NCBI RefSeq assembly: GCF_037975245.1
Contig: NC_092577.1
Location: 29,641,898-29,705,897 of the forward strand
Direction of reading: 5' to 3'
DNA: 64,000 bases
From: Apostichopus japonicus
Taxonomy: Eukaryota > Echinodermata > Holothuroidea > Aspidochirotida > Stichopodidae
The notes under the pieces are model-generated. The model made no database searches. It had not been told where the DNA came from and saw nothing but the letters and a program-made list of their open reading frames with translations. The stretch's first letter is position 1, and every line of letters starts with the position of its first letter. Below, in pieces: positions 53,150-64,000 of this stretch. The position numbers and the translations under genes are program-made.

Positions 53150-54130
53150 TGAAACATATATGGAACGTAAAAGTGGGCGTTATGGTCGCCAGATCCCTGA
53201 GCCTTCTCATTCTTACTCCCCTCCCGTATACCTCCCCTATACACCCCCACTCCTGCCCCCCCCCCCCCCCCCGCTTAAGAATTGCCCAATAAGTGCTTTG
53301 TAAATTATAACTCTCCTTATTTCAACGTTGCCTTTTCTCCTGAAATATAATGTACAGTAAACTTGACAAGAAAATATGGCTAATGTTTCGTGTCATAAAA
53401 CCAAGTAGCCTATACAATACTTACCTATCAAGGGACTGACTGTATATAGGAGTAAGTTCCAGACAGGTACGACTCCTATTGACCTTCCATTATCAATCAT
53501 GACTAGCTCTTTAATTATAGCTTATAGCTAAATAAACACTATCGAGTATTTACACGACACACACACGCACACACATACACACAAATGTCTCAAGTAATCT
53601 TTTTTGCCGTCCAAATCTTTTGGTAAATAATCAATTCATCATCGGATCTAATATTGTTTTTCAGGGAATCTGACCGCGTTATTTCTCAGTAGCACGGACC
53701 TTTAGCCTGCTAAACTGCCGAGCCTCCCCTACATACCTTCAATGGGTGAGAATAACTCCCTGTACAGGGGTGAAACCTTGTCTCCGACGACTATATATGC
53801 TGACACCAACCCTGTCCTGAAGATTATGATCTATTACGTCTTTTCAACAGTTCACTTAAAGGTTTCTCAATCAATAATATGAAGGAAGGAAAAAAATATA
53901 AAGACAAATCATAGACCAAAATATGGAGCGGTCATTTGAATTAATGTAAAATATTTCGAAAATAAAAAAAAATAATAAAAAAAGAAGAGTGTTTTAAAAA
54001 GAATAACTATTATATAATAGACTAAATTTAGTTCATATACACATGACCCTCAATAACCACCCCCTAATCTCCAGACGTCCCCCTACCCTTCTTCTCTCTT
54101 AACTCCTCTTCCCTCCCTCCCCCTTCCCCC
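52895..54130. other. Intergenic; microsatellites, no gene recognised
   Basis: Contains (TA)n at 53090-53147 and a C run at 53257-53272. The CTTCCCCC at 54123-54130 is the left target duplication of the next MITE. Confidence 0.4.
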
Positions 54131-54521
54131 CAGTGGCGGAGCGTCCATACAGTCAGGGGGCGGATGCCCCCCTGACGGACTCAAATGGACTGCTGGCGCC
54201 CTTTTCAGCTTTTTACCACTTTTTACTTATTCGCGATTATTGACATTTTTACTGCGCTCTCATGTAAACCTATTGACATTTGTCACATTTTTTTGCTGTA
54301 ATTTTCTGACAAAATGCTCTAACGGCTATTTATTCTTCGTTTATCTGCAAATTAGCAAGGCCCGGAAAGGGTCATTTCCGGCAATCTAGGGAGTATCTTT
54401 ACTCAAAAAAAATCTGTACGCTCCGCGCCAACCTGTGGTGGCGCTCCGCTTAGAAAGCGTCGAAAGCGCCCCTACAGACCATTCTGGCCCCCTCTGACCA
54501 ATACCCCTAGCTCCGCCACTG
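54131..54521 (-). mobile_element. hAT-type MITE with 8-bp target duplication
   Basis: CAGTGGCGGAGC ... GCTCCGCCACTG, 391 bp, flanked by CTTCCCCC on both sides (54123-54130 and 54522-54529). Inverted copy of the family at 21363 and 36181. Confidence 0.9.
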
Positions 54522-56134
54522 CTTCCCCCCTTAGTTACGCCACACCATATGGTCACAATAATATACTGTCCTGAAATTGCTCTCCTCCGTTATGGAATGA
54601 ATGATCACGAACGATGATATATTCTGCAGTTTTACCTCTCGGTATATAGTGCAGTTATACTTTCTCGCTTTCCTTCAATAATATCTCCTGCGATTCATAT
54701 ATCAACATTATACCTAATAACTAAACTTGCAGATAATAAATCTTCTACATAACACCAATGAGACGTAATTAGTCCATCCATCATTGGAAGCATATCTTTT
54801 TAAATACTGCTAAAAGCAACAAAACAAAAATGCCAGTTGATATATAGATCAATCTTTTAGAGCCCCCCCCCCAAAAAAAAAGCATGGTCAATATTCTTCA
54901 GATGTTATTCTGACAGCATGCATCGTGTGTTACTCACATGCATGAATAATGATAAGAGATAAAAAAAAATATAAAAAAACATGAATGAATTCCAATACCG
55001 TATCATATTTACGTTTCATGGAAAATGAGCAACATGAAACATTACGAGATTTTACATATCAAGCCGCCGTTCAAACAATAATCCTTGTGAACGACAGAAA
55101 AAGATATACTTCCGTTGTGGATTTGTGGATATATTTCAGTTTGATTTTGATGAGTTCCTTCCGAGACAGGTCATTTAAAATTCACATCTCTAGTTACGGA
55201 AATGTCCATATATCCTGTCATACAGAACGTCAATAGTGTACAAACTTGAACTGCACTTAGTGGTTCATAAGCTGGGTAAGGTTACACATGAGATGGCCGA
55301 ATTGGAAAAAAAATATAGGAATAGTGAACTCTTAAACTTCAAGGTAATATACAGAAAATGAAGGAATCCAAAAGGAGGGGGAGAGGATATTTCGAATCTA
55401 TGGAAATTAAAACCGAAATCGCGGTGTAAAACAGACATCGGCAAAAGTGTGTAACAAATACACGCGTATAATAAGCGTGCTAAATTGTATTATACGAACT
55501 TAAGCCGTTAAAAATATGGGATGGGCATGCATCCCCCCTTGTCTGGGTTCGCCCCTGCGGAGGCTCTCATTATTTTGCTATCATTTTGAAGAACAACAGC
55601 CCATAGTTGAATATTTGCATATGATGACCTTCCAAATGCATACACATATATCCAAAAATGAAGGCTTGGACAAGTCCAAAACATGGCGGCCCAACGGAGG
55701 CGAGTATAAATAATACCGCAACTTAAATCTTAAATCTTAAGATTTCATATTTATTCGCTAGCTCTTTGCTATATTCTCATCGTTAAGTGGTATTTATATT
55801 CTTCAAATTAGTAAATAGTTATAACAGGTTACAATTATATTAATTCACGTTCAGTCTCAGTATATGGCTATGTAACGTATTTTCTTCGATAATTAATCAT
55901 GAAACTTTGTTTGGTGTCCCGAAAGGGAAAACTATGCAATCACTCTTACCGACTTTTTGAAATGGTGGTGTTGGGGGGGGGGGGGGGTATACCGCGGATT
56001 AAAAAGTCGGTAATGGCTATTACGTGGATCGCAAAGTCGATAATTAGTAATTACTATTACGGTTAGATTCGTCTAATACGGCCGAAACGTTGTACTCAAA
56101 AGCCGAAGCCAAAGTGAATTAATCAGGTCACATA
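54522..56134. other. No recognisable gene
   Basis: Open frames at 54985-55236 and 55516-55713 have no recognisable domain. I see no other structure. Confidence 0.4.
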
Positions 56135-56440
56135 CATAGGAGTAGGAGCCTTATCTGATTTGGGGGGGGGGGGCTGTAACGACTTGCCCGAAAAACATAA
56201 CCAAAATTTTTTCGCGCGTTCACCATATTAATGTGCATATCATATAGGCAGTCATCGTTTATTATATCACATGCCAATAACATACCAACATGCCAATAAT
56301 ATAAGTTTTACCATTGAAAAACACATTGCAAAAAAAAAATTTCTTTCAGTGGGTGCCCGAAAAATTATCAGCATATCAGCAAAAAAGATTGGTGGGGGGG
56401 GGGGGCTGCAGCCCCCAGCCCCCCGCCTCCTACTCCTATG
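56135..56440. mobile_element. Second hAT-type MITE family, with 8-bp target duplication
   Basis: Begins CATAGGAGTAGGAG and ends CTCCTACTCCTATG. It is flanked by GTCACATA on both sides (56127-56134 and 56441-56448). The subterminal regions contain G and C runs. 306 bp, no coding capacity; the overlapping open frames read through its G/C runs. Confidence 0.9.
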
Positions 56441-57460
56441 GTCACATACCCGGAATCTATGCATGCTAACTACTTCAATACCGCCCTCACTCGCTTTAGG
56501 GGAAACATTTCATACTGTAATTTTCTCAATGGACGCTGTTCCGGTTTTCTTCTGTAATGTTAAGTGCCAGAACAGTATGGCTTTCATAGGTCTACACATT
56601 AATGAGCTGAGAGAACAAGAGGGATTCGATGGAAGAAATTCGTCGAACATACTTGAGTGGAATTTAGGGTGGATAAATCTTGAATTTCACATTTAGGAAC
56701 TGAGTTCAATAACCAGAAATGTGGGGAGTCATTTGTTTTTTTCTTCAAAAATCGAGACAAAGTGATCTTGTGTCTGTTTTGTAAGCCACCTATAGAAATA
56801 ACGTGTTAGTAAAAAAACATGGAATTACATTACGTATGCTCAGAACTATTTCTATCTTATACTGTAAATCCCGTCATAAAAAAAAAGAATAAAAAAGAAA
56901 CCGTCTCAGATAACCCAAGACAAAACCGTTTTTTGTCTTCCTAGAGCCGTTGTATAAGATGAAGTCCGTGATTCGTGGTGAACTTTCGAAGAAATAGGGC
57001 GTAACGCCAAACAGTATCCTTTCCCATTTGTATTAAAACACCAAGGTTATAATTACACATATTTTTCATTACCATAGTGAGTAATCTTGTCCTTGCCTTA
57101 TCACCGCATCGATATTTTGTTACCTGTTGCCCTTGTAATGTTGCAACTCATCGGTATAAGGTGTGACGATAAAATTGGTATTTTCTTTCAAATTATAACA
57201 AGGATTTCTTTCTTGCCGGTTGCCCGACTACACTAACAGTGATGTTTATTCACAGTCAGGAGTTTATCGATTCATTATGGGAAAACTGAATCAATGATTC
57301 ATTAACGTTAAAAAAGAAAGAGTATTTCCTTTGTTAGGTAAAAGTTGTTATCTCAAAGTAAGTCAAGGTTTTTTCATTTCCAGTCAAGGTATTTTTAGTT
57401 AAGGCAGTAGCTGAAGTATATGAAATAGTTTGAAATTACTCATAATTAGGCGTCATTAAA
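56441..57460. other. No recognisable gene
   Basis: AT-rich, no supported feature. Confidence 0.4.
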
Positions 57461-57692
57461 GGTATGCTGTATTGGCCCCAAATATGCTAGATATTCAAAT
57501 ATGGTCAACCTTTGGTCAAAATTCTTTAACTGTTTTTATTACAACCTTCGAGGAAATTTGTCCTCAGTGGGACATTCAGTCATCTTGTGTGTTCCTTAAA
57601 AATGTCAGAGGAAAATTTTGAGAGTAAAGACCTTCAGGAAAGTACTTTTTGAAAACTTCTAGCAATTACAGCGTGCTATAATTTGGGGCCTA
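57461..57692 (+). repeat. Dispersed repeat copy
   Basis: Colinear with 23236-23468 (TGTATTGGCCCCAAATATGC, TTACAACCTT, CATTCAGTCATCTTGT, GGAAAGTACTTTTTGAAAAC). Confidence 0.75.
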
Positions 57693-58506
57693 TATTGACT
57701 ACCGTACCTTTATGCAGGCAACATGAGCTATCTAGTAACCGTTTGTCATGAAGGGTTTTTCTAATGTATTGAGCAATAGCTTTTGTGTGATATCATTCCG
57801 ATCTATTTCAAGATATAAATTTGTATCATATGAAACTAACAAAATTAACCACTTTTACTTTGTTTCCAATTCAAAAGATGCAGTTGAATCATTCTACAAC
57901 GCCATTGGAGTGCAGCAAACCATATTTACAAAAGAGGTGGAGGGTTCAAAGAGAACTTCTGCCCCATATTTCAAAAGTAGGGGAGATCAGCTGCCCCTAT
58001 TGGCTATCCCTCCCCTCTCGGGGTGAACATTACCACTTATCCTGGGCCTATCACAGAAACATAGCAAAATTTCTGGAGCCTAAGCTGTTTGAATGAATCG
58101 GGGAAAATAAAAGTGTGTTTTTATCATTATCTATTGAGATTAATGACTTGAGCTCGTTTTGGACAATATCAACTCTATATAATATATAAATCGTACGATA
58201 ACAAAATATCGCACGAGTAACTTGAGTGCCAATTTGATGACCGGAAGTAGGATATGGTTATATGACACCATTCCAACTGTATAGTGAAAGGTCATATACC
58301 GCTTAAAACTATTCCATCTTCTAACCTTTGTCATTGGCATACCTTCGTCGAGGAAACTATCAGATAACTCATGATCACTCCGCCCATGTTGCGCAATCGG
58401 ATGATGTGTGATGAGGTAACTAGAAATTTCTTTTGTTTTTTTTCCCGCCAAAACGTGCGTGTACTACGTATATACGGAAGCGTAGAAGCGACAATGTGAA
58501 GAATTT

Positions 58507-58511
<5 letters not shown>
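57693..58511. other. No recognisable gene; solo hairpin-element end
   Basis: A TATACGGAAGCGTAGAAG word at about 58470 matches the outer end of the hairpin element at 61035-61325, suggesting a remnant of that family. No coding sequence is supported. Confidence 0.4.

Positions 58512-58577
<66 letters not shown>
58512..58577. repeat. (TA)n microsatellite
   Basis: Uninterrupted TA array. Confidence 0.95.
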
Positions 58578-58581
<4 letters not shown>

Positions 58582-61034
58582 TGTCATAATATCCCGGGAT
58601 AGTAAATCTTCTTTCACGATTCAACCTATACCAAACAAACACAGCGATCGTTTCTGGCGGTATTACGCCACAACGATTACAAATATCGGCGCCGTCTTTT
58701 CGTGAAACCTTTACCATCCACCCATCATTGGTTTTCGAAAATAACGGCAACACTCCCCCTCCCCCCCCCCCCCCCAAAAAAAGTGTTTAAAATAGTACGT
58801 TAGTTTCTGATGGTTGTGCATCCTGCAACGAGCTGTTCTTTACTATAGTTTACCTACTATAGGTTCCTATCACTTTTAGTTGTAGGAAGATAAAAGTAAA
58901 TGAATACAAAAAAAAAAAAAATTATTATTATTATTGTTTTTTTTTAAAGGCAGGAGTCGTTATGCATTACGAATTTGATTATTCTTAAAAGTTGAGCCTG
59001 TTTTTTTTAAATTAAATATTAAATCGACAGGTGACACACAAGGTTTAAGACTAGGTCTAATCGGCATAAAATACCGACATCGATTTTCATTCCTTCAATT
59101 TTCTTATCGGATTAAAAGTCTTGTTGCCAGACAAAGTGATTCACTATAATGTAAGTGATTCTATAACGGGTAATAAACAACGACAGATATTTAAGTATGC
59201 AAAGTGAAACTTTTTAAGTCTACAAGTATGTATACATAAACAAAGCATTTTTTATTTATTAATAAGGTGTTTAGAGATCATCGCGACTCATGTGTTGGAT
59301 TCTACTTTAGGTTAAAAGAGAAACCTTGTTTATTCTGGCCACTAGTACTCTACATAACGTCCGGCGAACACTTGTGTTTTGCCCCAGCGCATTGCATTAT
59401 GTACAACTACATGTGCCCAACTACGGCGGCTTATAAACACGTACAGTTCGCAGCGTTTTACGTGCCGATCACTACAGCTGCAGTATCTACCTGGTAAACT
59501 AATAACTTTCATACCAGTTTGCACTACCATACCAGTTTCATACCAGTTTGACAATAAAGGCTTAGAGATGATTCCATAACCCCCCATCCCCCCCCAAAAA
59601 AAGTGGTAAATCGTGCGTGATACAATCATCCCGGGATTCTAGACTCATCGGTGGAGACCCTGACCTATTTAGAACGTATATTCAGGTAGTTGTTATAACA
59701 ATTCCCTGGTCTATTTGAAATGTTAGAGAGAGAGAGAGAGAGATATATAGGACGACCATGCTGATTAGGAGGTGAAATGGAGGGGGAGGGAGGGGGTGGG
59801 GTGGGGAGGGAGGGGAGGCAAGAGGGAGGGGGTTGACAGCACCTTACTGTACATATGTAATTAAACATCTAAAATCATGCCTGTTTCTATGGCAAACTAG
59901 TTATATTTAGATAATCTCCATTTTGCCGTTATTATATTATTCGCGGTCTAAGTTTCAATTATTTTAGTTGTTTCGGTTTCTCCTATAGGATAAATTGACA
60001 AGATTGCTACCTTATCAGAAAACGACAACCGAAAATGACGAATGCTCTACCTCAACTTAAAAGGTATAAGACACACGGTGACAGAAGGTTCCGTTTATTG
60101 TAATTAAAATAGAAACTCGATACTGCCACCAACATCATTCACCGAGAAAGAAAGGGTAGTTCCATGTAAATTTGATATTTAATGTTTCATGGTGTGTTTG
60201 GGGATTGGGTGTGTGTGTAGGGGGATGGAGTGTAAGGTGTTGTGGGGGGGGTAGGGATATAACAGTTTATACTTTACACTCGGAAATTGTATACTATGGT
60301 AACAACGTATTGAATTGTGCAGGCAATGGACCATAGGAACACTGTTATTAGGCTCAACATGATCATATGAAAGAAAATGAGCAATGAACAAGCAGATTTG
60401 ATCTATTCGTGTCCGGCGTGAAGTAACTAGGCACCGTAGGTCTATTATGATCTATGATACGTTTGAATGAAGACAAATAGCGGCACATACAGAGTACGTC
60501 ACTCATTCCAAAAGAATTTTTGGATACCTTTGCTCTTTTTATGTTTGACTATACGTCTGCGAAAAGATGAAAAGAAAAACACCGAACTACGGGTTCGATA
60601 TAACTTAAACGATTACATTTCACATGCACTATAGGCGTGATTGCTCAAAGGGAGTGTAGTCTCGTGTGAAGCTTCTCGTCATACCCCGCAGGGATCGGTA
60701 TGTTTTTTTTTTTTTTTTTCTTATCTATATTTTGACGGTATCTGTGTTTTCATTTTGACTGTCAACATGCCATTGTGGGTGATCACACCCAAAATAAATC
60801 AATCATAGGTATCAGTGAGTGTCGACGCCCTCCACCAACCTCCCCCCCTATCCCCGCCCACCTCCACACATACATACACACACATCCAATCTTGTTTTCT
60901 ATTATATTATAGCTGCAAACGATGACAGTTCCCTTTATTCTAACCCTTTGTTTGGACAACCGATGACAATTTTTCTCTATTGTTCGACAACTGGTAACAG
61001 GATATTTTTTTAGTCCCAAGCCACCAGTTGTGAG
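58578..61034. other. Intergenic; simple repeats only
   Basis: Includes C runs at 58756-58775, (GA)n at 59727-59742, a GGGGA/GGGA tract at 59779-59832 and a T run at 60703-60720. No gene recognised. Confidence 0.4.
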
Positions 61035-61325
61035 TACGGAAGCGTAGAAGGGACATTGCATTGACGAGTTACCAACTTGACAAAACGACAATTATCTGCA
61101 AATTGACGAGTTGACGCGGAGATGGTAACGTGACAAAATTCAGAATTTTTTGACGAGATAACGTTTGCAGAAAATTGTTGCATTGACGAGATCCGTTATC
61201 TCGTCAAAACGTCAATTTTCTGAATTTTGTCACGTTACCATCTCGTCAACTCGTTAATTTGCAGATAATTGTCGTTTTGTCAAGTTGGTAACTCGTCAAT
61301 GCAATGTCCCTTCTACGCTTCCGTA
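61035..61325. mobile_element. Hairpin (foldback) MITE with TTGACGAG words
   Basis: The sequence is nearly its own reverse complement: arms of about 130 bp (61035-61165 and 61191-61325) around a short centre. The outer end is TACGGAAGCGTAGAAGGGAC. The word TTGACGAG or TTGTCAAG recurs inside each arm. No gene. Confidence 0.9.
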
Positions 61326-62720
61326 TGTGAGGCCTAGCTATGGACACACACACAGTGTTTAACAAATTTCAACAAACACAACTGCTTTTCTGGAACTACA
61401 TATTTAACCAAAAAAGGAATCTGCTTAATGTTAGCTGAGTTCAAGCATGGTTGAAATTTAATAAATAATGAGAGACGCGTCAGAAACAGTTTAAGAATAA
61501 CCATTTCTCGTTATGACACGATTCTTTAAAACAAAAAGAGGAAAAAAGAAGCAAATTAAGAGAAATCAAAGCAATATATCATGAATTTTGAATGAGCAAA
61601 GAAACGAAAATATTGCTTTTTCGTGATGATGAGTCGATAAATAATTGACAAAGCTAACAGCTTGCTCTGCGAGAAACAAGAACGGTTGGAACGCGAGACG
61701 TAAATAAAAGATAATTGAAATCAAGGATATCTTAATACCTCCGAATAAAGAGTTGACGAGGTTTGTATATAATAAGATCTAGAAGGCTTTCGGCTGCGGA
61801 ATTAAACCCAGGTCTGCTATAGGGAGACGAGCAGGGACTAATGAGATAGAGACTTCGGTACGACCCTGGGATTGTTGTCTTTGTCACAAAGGTAAGGTCA
61901 ATAGCTAGGTTGAAGTATTTCTAAAAAAAGTAACATATGTGGACGTTTGCTTGCAGCATGGAGCTATAAACCTGGGATAGCTCCATGCTTGCAGACTGAA
62001 GGCACGAACGAAGAGCATGCAGTATCTCATTGATAGCTTCATCTTTTAGGGCACAATGTTTTAAAGGAAGCTATACCAGTGCCGAAATTACTTATCAATA
62101 TAGGCTCAAAGCATTTCGAAATTGGATTATTTGGTATACACTCAACAGATATAAAAAAAAAAATTAAAAAAATACTCAGCACATTTGCAAGATATTTCCA
62201 TATTTTTCAATGATGACTTTAACAAGCACAACATTAAGCTTGATAATTATGTTGAAGATGTGGTGGGGGAGAAGGCAGGAGGGGAGGGGGAGGGCGGGAG
62301 GGGGAAGGGATTAAATTGAGGGATATAGTATTATTCTTCGGACCCTACTGGAAAGGCGTGGAACAGCTGCAGACGGACGGAAATTCATATTAATACGAAT
62401 ATTATTTTTTTTTCTATTCGACTAAATAAATAAATAAAGGGTAATTCAAACTCAAACAGGACATTCTTGGACCAATGCCATAATTATGTCACGTTGTTGG
62501 AATCAACGCATGTCAGTGTACTGTAGATAATAGTTCGCGTGTGTGACGGGTGCATTGTCTCTGCAAAATTAAATTGGAAGAAATGTTTGACATCGAAAAC
62601 TGAATTCAAATAACAGTTGGGGTTCGTCTGCAGGTAGAACTAAATAAACAAAACCACTGCGATTCAATATTCATTCACAACAAAGAAAACATGTGATCAG
62701 ACAACACGTTGGTATAATGA

Positions 62721-62808
<88 letters not shown>

Positions 62809-63603
62809 ATATAGCCTATCACATTTCAAAGTTTGCTTTAATAAATGCCCTGAATGTGGAAGTCTCATCTTGTGATAACAAAACTATGATATGATATCAT
62901 TAAGGTATGAAAAGGCATTGTCGGAACAGAGTTTTGGACAAAAGAATGTCTATTTGTAGAAGATTTGTTTTATAATTAGGTCTCGCCTGAGGCATTCAGA
63001 AGGATCGCATATTTTCTACTGTCATTGGAGAATATTCGGCCATCATCTCTAGTCACGCTATTATCTATAAATAGTGATATAACCAAATGTAGGAGAGAAA
63101 AGGGTAATTGATCGTGACCCTGGAGATATTTTTAAAGGTTGCGTTTAGATAAAAAAAAAGACGATTATAAATATAGATTCTCTGGTTTAGAGCTTTCCGC
63201 AATACTGAAAGCAAACTCAAAAAATTATTAGTGATAGTAAAAGCGTCATGAAGTAACGGACCACTATTTTTATTTCTCGCATGTTCAGGGGGACAGGAAG
63301 AGTGTGGGGGGGGGGATGGCGGATTACATTGATGACATTTCTGTAGTGAACAATAATAATATGACTGCAAGCAAGAGAATACTGACAACTGAATGGTAAT
63401 ATTTTCTCAGCCGTTTTGAAAGATAAGCCTTCGGTTATGAAAGGGAAAAAGCGATCTTAATATGCTGGCTCTAAAGCTATTGAAAAATTATTGCTTTACA
63501 TTGTGGATACATTAATAAAAATACCTTCTTCTTTTTGGAATGATTCAAGTAATGGGTTTTATAACCATTTCTTCAAATAATTAAGCAGTATCTCTCTCTC
63601 CAC

Positions 63604-63634
<31 letters not shown>

Positions 63635-64000
63635 AATATATAAATATATATATATATTTGAGGCCTACGTAAGAAATTGGCCTTCATATTGCTGTTATAT
63701 CCATTATTTATGAAAAACAAACTAGATGAATATATTATACGTATACATCAAAAAAGATCAAATATTTGTTGCCGTTTTTTTTTTTGTAACTAAATATTAA
63801 AGTTTATTTTCGTGGGAATAGATTGACATGAAAACAAATATTTCACTAAAATGGATAAATAATTACCCCCCCCCCCCAAAAAAACAAAAAAAACAAAAAC
63901 AAAATCATAAAAATAACAGTATAAGTATCTACACGTGCTGTCCATTAAATATGAAATGACTATTTACATGCATATATTGGAATACATTAAGTAGGTAATA
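61326..64000. other. Intergenic; simple repeats only
   Basis: Contains a GGGGA tract (62265-62310), (TA)n (62725-62804) and (CT)n/(TA)n (63589-63655). A short palindrome (61963-61990) repeats GGAGCTAT..ATAGCTCC. No gene recognised. Confidence 0.4.

Overview
This is repeat-rich metazoan nuclear DNA. Coding sequence is interrupted by GT-AG introns, (TA)n/(CA)n/(TTTA)n microsatellites are everywhere, and non-autonomous DNA transposons, a tRNA-derived SINE and foldback-like repeats fill most of the rest. The transposon types and gene families suggest a marine invertebrate, perhaps a deuterostome, but nothing in the window fixes the species. No bacterial operons, CRISPR arrays, rRNA or functional tRNA genes were seen.

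Layout. 0-3.9 kb: minisatellites and transposon relics. 3.96-9.2 kb: two inverted arrays of a TACTACTAC-type minisatellite facing each other (a foldback-like element); its left arm is split by a 3.0-kb Helentron-like insertion full of 399-bp tandem units. 12.7-14.4 kb (minus strand): a two-exon gene for a small secreted CUB-domain protein with a frameshift. 14.5-15.6 kb: a hAT-like element. 18.0-19.9 kb: a second foldback-like element. 22.5-27.3 kb (plus strand): a six-exon gene for a 275-residue four-helix membrane protein resembling MS4A/CD20; one intron holds a perfect 118-bp-arm palindrome. 28.7-38.6 kb: tandem repeats, a SINE and hAT-type MITEs.

38.7-52.9 kb is the most interesting part. 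A 14.2-kb segment has the same two termini as the 3.0-kb element at 4.7-7.7 kb, in opposite orientation. It carries a multi-exon gene: a KMT5A-like SET domain, then a low-complexity ~29-residue repeat tract, two zinc-finger-like motifs, a Crypton-type tyrosine recombinase core with its catalytic residues, and a Myb/SANT-like C-terminus. Arrays of a CCTCG(A/T)TT-like motif lie on both sides of the gene, and about 2.6 kb of 399-bp repeats loaded with AGGTCA half-sites lies at one end. The gene shows a frame break after the SET exons and an in-frame TAA before the Myb domain, so it may be decaying or be read as separate products.

52.9-64 kb holds MITEs (two more hAT-type copies with target duplications over the window), a 291-bp hairpin element, microsatellites and no gene that I recognise. 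The genes appear independent of each other; the real link in this window is between the two Helentron-like loci.
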